Of a stretch of DNA of 11,173 nt, positions 6,838 through 11,173 are shown piece after piece (positions within the stretch are counted from its first letter, which is position 1; every line of letters begins with the position of its first letter). The DNA lies in NCBI GenBank assembly GCA_049969495.1, contig JBMFOT010000087.1, forward strand, positions 1 to 11,173, written 5' to 3'. The notes beneath the pieces were generated by a model that did not search any database, was not told the DNA's origin, and saw nothing but the letters and a program-made list of their open reading frames with translations. The stretch is from HRBIN16 sp049969495 (GTDB lineage: Bacteria; Armatimonadota; HRBIN16). The translations under genes and the position numbers were made by a program.

Positions 6838-7268
6838 TGCTGGCGCTGGCGAATCTGATAGTGTTGCCCATCACCGCAAACAGCGTCGTACCCGTCGCGT
6901 GGGAGGGACAGCGAAGTGAAGGTTGTGGGTGCGGAGAAGGCGTAGATAGGCAGATAGCGATGCACCACAAGGACGGTTTGCGCTTGACACCATCATCCGT
7001 GGACTGCAGAGGGTGCCGCAAGACTTACAACGACCCCAATAACAGTTGGTGTATCGCCAGTCTACCTTGTGCGACGAATCCTGTAACTTACAGGATGGTG
7101 GTCCGCAACAAATGCTGGTATAACTGTGGGGATGGAAATACGTATGTCGCCTGCGGCCAATGGACATCGACCAATCTATGCTGTGCGCCTGGGCAGTATT
7201 CGGAGCCACCATGTGACAATACAGGCGAGATCCTGTGTGAGACAGTAACTCCGGGTAGTTGTCCATAG
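6822..7268 (+). CDS. Secreted cysteine-rich protein of unknown function
   Basis: 148 residues starting MRTALMLALANLIVLPITAN, a plausible Sec signal peptide with cleavage near residues 20-27. The mature part holds 14 cysteines (35, 37, 62, 65, 77, 83, 98, 102, 111, 120, 121, 131, 139, 147), an even number that suits a compact disulfide-bonded extracellular domain; the pairs CGCG, CRGC, CWYNC and CC recur. I recognise no family. The start at 6822 is chosen because it gives the signal peptide and overlaps the upstream small-sigma gene by 16 bp. Upstream in-frame starts would run far into that gene. It lies 88 bp before the pseudopilin gene and is probably exported with it. A long open frame on the opposite strand (6871-7662) is judged a shadow. 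Confidence 0.7.
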   Translation: MRTALMLALANLIVLPITANSVVPVAWEGQRSEGCGCGEGVDRQIAMHHKDGLRLTPSSVDCRGCRKTYNDPNNSWCIASLPCATNPVTYRMVVRNKCWYNCGDGNTYVACGQWTSTNLCCAPGQYSEPPCDNTGEILCETVTPGSCP

Positions 7269-7356
7269 TGGTCTGCCAAACTCGCCCCGTTGCAAAGCCT
7301 GCGCAATGGCGCGGCAGGGGCATCCCAGCGCAGAATCCGAGAAGGAGGACACTGAA

Positions 7357-8040
7357 ATGGCTCGCATGAAACGAACGGCATTCACCGTGCTGGAGCTGCT
7401 CATCGTCATCGCGATTATCGCGTTGATCGCGGCTCTGCTGTTCCCACTGTTCGCGAGCGCGCGCAAGAAGGCGCGTGAAACGCAGTGCATGAACAATCTG
7501 CACCAGGTATACGTCGCGTGGAGCTTGTATACCAGTGACTACCAAGACACCGCACCGATAGCACTTGACTTTATCCTGCCATACGTCAAGGATCGGGCGG
7601 TGCTGGTGTGCCCGTTGGATCAGTATGGTGGTTTTAACACCGATGCGACTGCGCATGCACAAACCCCCATCAGCTACGACTACAAAGGGTTGATGTTCGG
7701 CAATGATCCCCTGCCCAAACCGCTTCAGAGTATCCGTGCTATCCGCGAAAAGGATCCCAACTTTGGGTTCCTGTTTTGCTATCTACATGGACGCTTAATC
7801 TATCCCGGCTTGCCTCATCCGACAGAACATGCCTTCTGTGGAAAGGTACTGCGAGTGAGGCGAGACGGTTCCATTCAGGCCAAAGACGTACCGATACGTA
7901 AGATCAGTACAGGCGCGGGTTCAGGTAAAGAGGGGCGCTGTGCATGGGAATTGCTAACCGATTTACCTATGCCACCTGATCATGGGAGGGACGGCGGTCC
8001 TGAAGAGATTTGCCAGGGTACTATCGTGTGTACCCGGTAG
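7357..8040 (+). CDS. Type II/IV pseudopilin-like protein with prepilin N-terminus
   Basis: 227 residues with a class III prepilin signal: a basic leader MARMKRTA, then FTVLELLIVIAIIALIAALL (9-28), with Glu at mature position 5 (E13). Peptidase cleavage would be after Ala8 rather than the usual Gly. A short globular domain follows (FASARKKARETQCMNNLHQV, then YTSDYQDTAP and YVKDRAVLVCPLD), typical of the low-weight pseudopilins abundant in Armatimonadota and Planctomycetota. Seven cysteines lie in the mature chain, including C194, C219 and C225 near the C-terminus. The ATG at 7357 has GAAGGAGG 8 bp upstream; ATG 7366 is a possible alternative. It follows the Cys-rich gene and precedes a membrane-protein gene by 19 bp. 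No assembly ATPase, prepilin peptidase or secretin is nearby, so it must rely on machinery elsewhere. A degenerate paralogue lies at 8554-8735. Confidence 0.88.
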   Translation: MARMKRTAFTVLELLIVIAIIALIAALLFPLFASARKKARETQCMNNLHQVYVAWSLYTSDYQDTAPIALDFILPYVKDRAVLVCPLDQYGGFNTDATAHAQTPISYDYKGLMFGNDPLPKPLQSIRAIREKDPNFGFLFCYLHGRLIYPGLPHPTEHAFCGKVLRVRRDGSIQAKDVPIRKISTGAGSGKEGRCAWELLTDLPMPPDHGRDGGPEEICQGTIVCTR

Positions 8041-8059
8041 GAGAGGAGGAGAACAACCG

Positions 8060-8566
8060 ATGCGGAGTGTGCATTGGCTTGCTGCAGTGCTAGCAGGCGT
8101 CGTCACATTCCTACTGCGCAAGCACGCTCAACTCGTTCTAGATGGCGCATTGTATCTGGTGTGGACGCCTCCTCTGCCTCCCGGCGTGCACATTGTGATG
8201 TTTACCACAACGCAGGAGATGTGGAACGCTATATTGCGCTGGTGGCAGCAAACCACGTGGGTGGGGTGGTTGTGGTTGATCGCATGCGGCGCCGCATCGG
8301 GGGCGTTGTTACGCGCACGTTTGGAGGCTAAGGAGGGAAGCATTCTGGAAAGCGCGTGGCTGATCCCGGGTTTGGCGATCGCCGCCTTAATCGTTGCGGA
8401 TTACCAGCCAGCTACGCTCTGGAGCCTGATACACGTGCCGGAGGTTAGGTTATGGGCATTATTGCTGTTGATCGGGCTTGTGTTCGCTGTGAACCTCGTT
8501 TGGGCGGCGCTACTGGAGAGACTTATTTTGTTCCTCGACAGGAGGATACCGGAATGGCTTGCGTAA
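8060..8566 (+). CDS. Small membrane protein of unknown function, four predicted TM segments
   Basis: 168 residues with hydrophobic segments at about 5-19, 67-85, 98-114 and 130-152, a Trp-rich loop (WNAILRWWQQTTWVGW, 55-70) and a basic C-terminal helix. It starts MRSVHWLAAVLAGVVTFLLR at the ATG 8060, preceded by a GAGGAGG site about 8 bp upstream, and lies 19 bp after the pseudopilin stop, so it is cotranscribed. I recognise no family. The context suggests a role in anchoring or processing the secreted products of the cluster, but this is only inference. Its last 13 bp overlap the start of the degenerate second pseudopilin. Confidence 0.75.
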   Translation: MRSVHWLAAVLAGVVTFLLRKHAQLVLDGALYLVWTPPLPPGVHIVMFTTTQEMWNAILRWWQQTTWVGWLWLIACGAASGALLRARLEAKEGSILESAWLIPGLAIAALIVADYQPATLWSLIHVPEVRLWALLLLIGLVFAVNLVWAALLERLILFLDRRIPEWLA

Positions 8567-8735
8567 AACGAACCGCCTTCACCGTGCTGGAGCTGCTCAT
8601 CGTCATCGCAATGATCGCAGTGAGCAGGGACGGTGTCTGTGGGAGCTGTTGACCGACCTGCCTGTGCCACCCGACTACGGAAAGGGCGGAGGGCTTGAGA
8701 AAATTTGCCAGGGAACCATCCTCTGCGCTCGATGA
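8554..8735 (+). pseudogene. Second pseudopilin copy collapsed by internal deletion and frameshift
   Basis: The head (8554-8622) encodes MACVKRTAFTVLELLIVIAM, nearly the same prepilin N-terminus as the gene at 7357, including 32 identical bases (8578-8609 against 7381-7412). The tail (about 8625-8735) encodes GRCLWELLTDLPVPPDYG ... ICQGTILCAR, matching the last 36 or so residues of that gene (GRCAWELLTDLPMPPDHG ... ICQGTIVCTR). The middle, about 170 codons, is absent, and the tail is in a different frame from the head, so translation from the good start (GGAGG 8 bp before ATG 8554) stops at 8652 after 32 residues. A tandem duplicate that lost its core is the simplest reading. A 32-residue TM peptide could still be made. 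Confidence 0.85.
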
Positions 8736-8759
8736 GAGCCTGCCGATTACCTGCGCCCC

Positions 8760-8789
8760 TTGACGACCCATGCCCGCACGCGATACACT
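8760..8789 (+). promoter_or_regulatory. Candidate promoter of argC, placed for a leaderless transcript
   Basis: TTGACG at 8760-8765 (4 of 6 to TTGACA, with G5 and the last base off the consensus only weakly) and TACACT at 8784-8789 (4 of 6) are spaced 18 bp apart. Initiation about 7 bp after the -10 would fall on the argC ATG at 8796. Transcription from the upstream cluster could also continue into argC. Confidence 0.4.
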
Positions 8790-8795
8790 CAAGGT

Positions 8796-9854
8796 ATGAG
8801 ACACCGAAAGATACATGTGGGCATCGGCGGCGCGTCGGGCTATGCAGGAGGCGAGCTCGTTCGCCTGCTGTTACAGCATCCCGACGTGCAGATTACCTAT
8901 CTGAGCTCGCACACCTACGCGGGCAAATCCATCAGCACCGCCTTCCCCGGATTCGCCGCGCACCACCTGCCGCCGTTGGAAGAGTTCGACGTGCAACGCG
9001 CCGCGCAGAAGGCGGACATCCTCTTTCTGGCGGGCGAGACGGGTTTTGCCATGCAAGTCGCCAAGCCCTTGCTGGAGGCGGGCGTGCGCCTGATTGACCT
9101 CTCCGCCGACTTCCGCCTGCACGACCCCGCCGTCTACGCGCAGTGGTATAAGCGCGAGCACTCCGCGATAGACCTGCTGGACGAGGCGGTATACGGCTTG
9201 CCGGAGCTGGTTGCGCACAGCCATCTACGCGAGGCGAGGCTGGTGGCGAACCCGGGCTGTTATCCTACTGCCGCCGCGCTCGCACTGGCTCCGGTGCTGG
9301 CGCAGGGCTGGGTGGAACCCGACTCGCTGGTGATAGACGCTAAATCGGGTGTGTCGGGCGCGGGCAGGTCTAAGTTCGGGCTGGACTACCACTTCGCCGA
9401 GTTGAATGAAAGTATGCGCGCCTACGGCGTGCCCACCCACCGCCACACGCCGGAGATAGAGCAGATGCTGTCGGAGGTGGCAGGCAGGCAGATTGCCGTT
9501 ACCTTCACGCCCCACCTGATACCCGTCACGCGCGGTATCCTGTGCACCGCGTACGCCCGGCTGTCGCGCCCCATCCCCGCGCAGGAGCTGACCTTGCACT
9601 ACCGCCGGTTCTACCAGGACAAAACCTTCGTGGTGGTGCGCGAGGCGGGCGATTTCCCCGCCACCAAACACGTTGCGGGCACGAACTACTGCCATCTCAG
9701 TCTGACGGTAGACGAGCGCACGGGGAGGCTGGTGGTTACCAGCGTGATAGATAATCTGGTGAAGGGCGCAGCAGGACAGGCAGTGCAGAACATGAACCTG
9801 ATGCTGGGGCTGGTGGAGTCGCGCGGGCTGGAACTGCCGCCGGTATTTCCTTAG
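8796..9854 (+). CDS. argC: N-acetyl-gamma-glutamyl-phosphate reductase (arginine biosynthesis)
   Basis: This enzyme makes N-acetylglutamate semialdehyde from N-acetyl-gamma-glutamyl phosphate with NADPH, the third step of arginine (ornithine) synthesis. The 352-residue protein is full length: nucleotide-binding GGASGYAGGE at 11-20, DLSADFRL at 101-108, catalytic C155 in NPGCYPT, SGVSGAGR at 184-191, the catalytic His in HRHTPEI (217) and the C-terminal VIDNLVKGAAGQAVQN. It is the type 1 (long) form. I prefer the ATG at 8796, where homology starts (MRHRKIHVGIGG). A TTG at 8760 would add 12 residues but overlaps the likely promoter. No clear ribosome site precedes 8796 at proper spacing (AAGG is too close). 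No other arg gene lies in the window; the gene ends before a convergent regulator. Confidence 0.96.
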   Translation: MRHRKIHVGIGGASGYAGGELVRLLLQHPDVQITYLSSHTYAGKSISTAFPGFAAHHLPPLEEFDVQRAAQKADILFLAGETGFAMQVAKPLLEAGVRLIDLSADFRLHDPAVYAQWYKREHSAIDLLDEAVYGLPELVAHSHLREARLVANPGCYPTAAALALAPVLAQGWVEPDSLVIDAKSGVSGAGRSKFGLDYHFAELNESMRAYGVPTHRHTPEIEQMLSEVAGRQIAVTFTPHLIPVTRGILCTAYARLSRPIPAQELTLHYRRFYQDKTFVVVREAGDFPATKHVAGTNYCHLSLTVDERTGRLVVTSVIDNLVKGAAGQAVQNMNLMLGLVESRGLELPPVFP

Positions 9855-9868
9855 CAGGTGAGGCGCCC

Positions 9869-9910
9869 GGAGGGCGAGGCTCCTGCCGAGCCGTTTCGCG
9901 CTCGCCCTCC
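9869..9910. repeat. GGAGGGCGAGGCTCCTGCC repeat, copy B, nested palindrome between convergent genes
   Basis: The perfect 10 bp arms GGAGGGCGAG (9869-9878) and CTCGCCCTCC (9901-9910) enclose an inner hairpin GGCTC-CTGCC-GAGCC (9878-9892). The left part is almost identical to 6310-6340. It lies between the stops of argC and the Crp-family gene, 15-19 bp from each, so it could act as a two-way transcription terminator, though no U-rich tract follows on either strand. It is more likely a dispersed repeat that has settled in a terminator position. Confidence 0.75.
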
Positions 9911-9928
9911 CCAGGTTGTCAGCTGCGT

Positions 9929-10630
9929 TCACTCGTACGTTGTGGCGATGCGCACCAGTTCCGCTTCGTTCAACAGTATCATCCGCCGCCCGAAGAAATC
10001 GATGTAACCATCCCGGCGGAAGCGGTTGAGAATGAGCGTCGCGGTTTCGCGCGTAGTGCCCGACAGACTGGCGATTTCGTGGTGCGTCAGACGGATATTG
10101 AGCGCGATTTTGCCGGCGATAATATCGGTGCGATAGCGGTCAAACAGCCACAAAATGGTCTTTGCCATACGTTGAGGCACTTCCAGCGCTACCAGCTCCG
10201 CTGCCTTCTGCTCCATCGCGCGTCGCCGGTCCGCCATGATGTACAATACCAGCTGCTTGATCTCATCGTCTTCCTGCATCCAGCGCTGAAAGGTCTCGAC
10301 CGGCACCACGTACAGCTCGGTGTCCTCATGTGCTTCAGCGGTGTTCACTCGCGTTGAGGGGAAGAACAGCGCCATCTCGCCGAACATCTCGCCGGGGTCA
10401 AACAGCGCCAGAGAAATCTCTTTGCCTGCGGGAGATTGGCGGTAGACTCGCACGCGCCCCTCCTTGACGACGTACACCTCATTTTCGGGGTCGCCGGGTT
10501 CAAAGACGGGGTCGCGACGGCGTACAAACCGTTCCTGCGCTTCCTGCTCCAGCTTGCGGGCAATGCGTCCGTCCAGAGCGGAAAGCACATCGATGCGCTG
10601 CATAAAGTCTTTCGCCAGGTTTTGTTCCAT
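9929..10630 (-). CDS. Crp/Fnr-family transcriptional regulator
   Basis: A 233-residue dimeric DNA-binding regulator. An N-terminal cyclic-nucleotide-binding-like beta-barrel (about 15-115) contains FGEMALFFPSTRVNTAEA (83-100): the Gly-Glu and Arg (E85, R94) of the cNMP phosphate-binding cassette are present, but the residue after Arg is Val rather than Ser or Thr and the loop is one residue shorter than in E. coli CRP, so effector binding is uncertain. A long dimer helix follows (about 118-150), then a winged HTH with LTHHEIASLSGTTRETATLI at 181-200 and the wing GYIDFFGRRMILL. There is no N-terminal Cys cluster for an Fnr iron-sulfur site. ATG 10630 has GGAAGGTG about 8 bp upstream. It is divergent from the beta-propeller gene and may control that gene and itself. 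Confidence 0.94.
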   Translation of the reverse strand: MEQNLAKDFMQRIDVLSALDGRIARKLEQEAQERFVRRRDPVFEPGDPENEVYVVKEGRVRVYRQSPAGKEISLALFDPGEMFGEMALFFPSTRVNTAEAHEDTELYVVPVETFQRWMQEDDEIKQLVLYIMADRRRAMEQKAAELVALEVPQRMAKTILWLFDRYRTDIIAGKIALNIRLTHHEIASLSGTTRETATLILNRFRRDGYIDFFGRRMILLNEAELVRIATTYE

Positions 10631-10668
10631 AGGTTCACACCTTCCAGAATGTATCTCAATCTACAGTT

Positions 10669-10674
10669 AGTATA
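10669..10674 (-). promoter_or_regulatory. Candidate -10 of the Crp-family gene
   Basis: On the minus strand TATACT (5 of 6 to TATAAT) lies 38 bp before the start codon. No good -35 is present at the normal distance, as expected for an activator-dependent or autoregulated promoter. An imperfect inverted repeat (AAAATTGTA at 10689-10697, TACATAATTT at 10705-10714) overlaps the place where the -35 would be and could be an operator. Confidence 0.35.
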
Positions 10675-10779
10675 CCGCAAGTTTGGGCAAAATTGTACCA
10701 TTTTTACATAATTTCACTCGCCTTCCACCGCCTCGACCGTGTTTTTTCTCGAAATTTACTGTGGGGTTTTCACAACCTG

Positions 10780-10808
10780 TTGACTTTTTCAGGGGAATCC
10801 TCTATCCT
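10780..10808 (+). promoter_or_regulatory. Sigma-70-type promoter of the beta-propeller gene
   Basis: TTGACT (5 of 6) at 10780-10785 and TATCCT (4 of 6) at 10803-10808 are spaced by an optimal 17 bp. The start site would be near 10815, giving a leader of about 50 nt. A dyad TGTG-N7-CACA (10760-10774) lies just upstream, a possible site for the divergent Crp-family regulator, although its spacing is one base short of the CRP consensus. Downstream, AGTGCA occurs at 10813-10818 and again at 10832-10837, the latter inside the palindrome AGTGCACT. Confidence 0.6.
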
Positions 10809-10866
10809 GTAAAGTGCATTACCCTGCTTGCAGTGCACTAAACTAAACGAAAGGGAGGCAGTAAAA

Positions 10867-11173
10867 GTGAAACTGGTTATGCGCTTGACTTTAGCTGTTC
10901 TGGTTTCCGCAGCACTGGCGTCTACCACACTGGCTGACCTGCTGGTATGCAGTATCAATGGCGACCGCATCCTTCGCTTCAGTGAAACCGATGGCGCGTA
11001 TCTGGGTGACTTCGTTCCCGTAGGAACCGGCGGGTTGAACGAGCCGCAGGGGATGGAGTACGGTCCTGACGGCAATCTATACGTGTGCAGTAACGACCAG
11101 CACGCGGTGCTGCGCTTTGATGGGCAGACAGGGGCGTTTATCGACGCCTTTGTGCCGCCTGGAAGCGGTGGAC
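10867..11173 (+). CDS. Secreted NHL/SMP-30-like beta-propeller protein, N-terminal part
   Basis: The first 102 codons of a gene that continues past the right edge. It uses a GTG start at 10867 with AAGGGAGG 8 bp upstream. A clear Sec signal peptide (MKLVMRLTLAVLVSAALAST, cleavage probably after TLA near residue 23) is followed by repeats of the NHL or Vgb/SMP-30 propeller type: LLVCSINGDRILRFSETDGA, then GLNEPQGMEYGPDGNLYVCS, NDQHAVLRFDGQTGAFIDAF. The repeat length is about 45 residues, with 'EPQGMEYGPDGNLYV' the diagnostic strand-loop. Such proteins act in the periplasm or outside the cell, as binding scaffolds or sugar-lactone-like enzymes; which one cannot be told from this fragment. It has its own promoter, divergent from the Crp-family gene. 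Confidence 0.9.
   Translation, partial: MKLVMRLTLAVLVSAALASTTLADLLVCSINGDRILRFSETDGAYLGDFVPVGTGGLNEPQGMEYGPDGNLYVCSNDQHAVLRFDGQTGAFIDAFVPPGSGG

Noticed and set aside
7283..7321. Possible terminator hairpin GCCCC...GGGGC between the Cys-rich and pseudopilin genes
   Set aside because: Only a 5 bp perfect stem with a long loop and no T-tract; too weak to call.
6871..7662. 263-codon open frame on the minus strand across the Cys-rich gene and the pseudopilin start
   Set aside because: It crosses the prepilin signal, which is unmistakable on the plus strand, and has no domain or ribosome site; the plus-strand frames have both signals and coupling.

Overview
The window is a moderately GC-rich bacterial chromosome segment of conserved metabolic and regulatory genes with one accessory-looking cluster. 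The pseudopilin style (N-terminus TAFTVLELLIVIAIIA, followed by a short globular domain), the sugar isomerase/oxidoreductase pair, the putative ABC exporter and the dispersed GGAGGGCGAGGCTCC-type repeats fit an Armatimonadota-like or similar thermophilic environmental bacterium. That placement is inference from gene style; there is no rRNA or other marker gene here to prove it.

Layout. 1-1753, minus strand: a two-gene unit, a TIM-barrel sugar-phosphate isomerase/epimerase followed after 13 bp by a Gfo/Idh/MocA oxidoreductase that runs off the left edge. 1898-2603, plus strand: a toxin-antitoxin-like pair with its own promoter (small antitoxin-like protein, then a PIN-domain protein overlapping it by 17 bp). 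2626-2802: no gene, but a partial copy of the isomerase start region and four copies of a TGTCATGCTGAGCG-type repeat. 2815-3786, minus: aldo/keto reductase. 3865-6265, minus: an ABC exporter, ATPase first and a many-TM permease overlapping it by 44 bp. 6266-6585: a gene-free gap with a repeat copy and a candidate promoter.

6586-8735, plus: a tightly packed cluster made of an 83-residue protein resembling sigma-70 region 2 alone, a secreted protein with 14 cysteines, a type II/IV pseudopilin, a small membrane protein, and a second pseudopilin copy that has collapsed by internal deletion. This is the least familiar part of the window. 8796-9854, plus: argC of arginine biosynthesis, with promoter elements so close to the ATG that the mRNA may be leaderless. 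9869-9910: a nested palindrome of the second repeat family, between convergent genes. 9929-10630, minus: a Crp/Fnr-family regulator. 10867 to the right edge, plus: a secreted beta-propeller protein, divergent from the regulator behind a good sigma-70-type promoter.

How it fits together: the oxidoreductase, isomerase and aldo/keto reductase are all of types used in carbohydrate metabolism and may once have been one minus-strand operon. The isomerase-start remnant next to the aldo/keto reductase hints that the toxin-antitoxin pair and the repeats now separate them. The 6586-8735 cluster looks like a self-contained cell-surface or secretion module with a possible built-in regulator.
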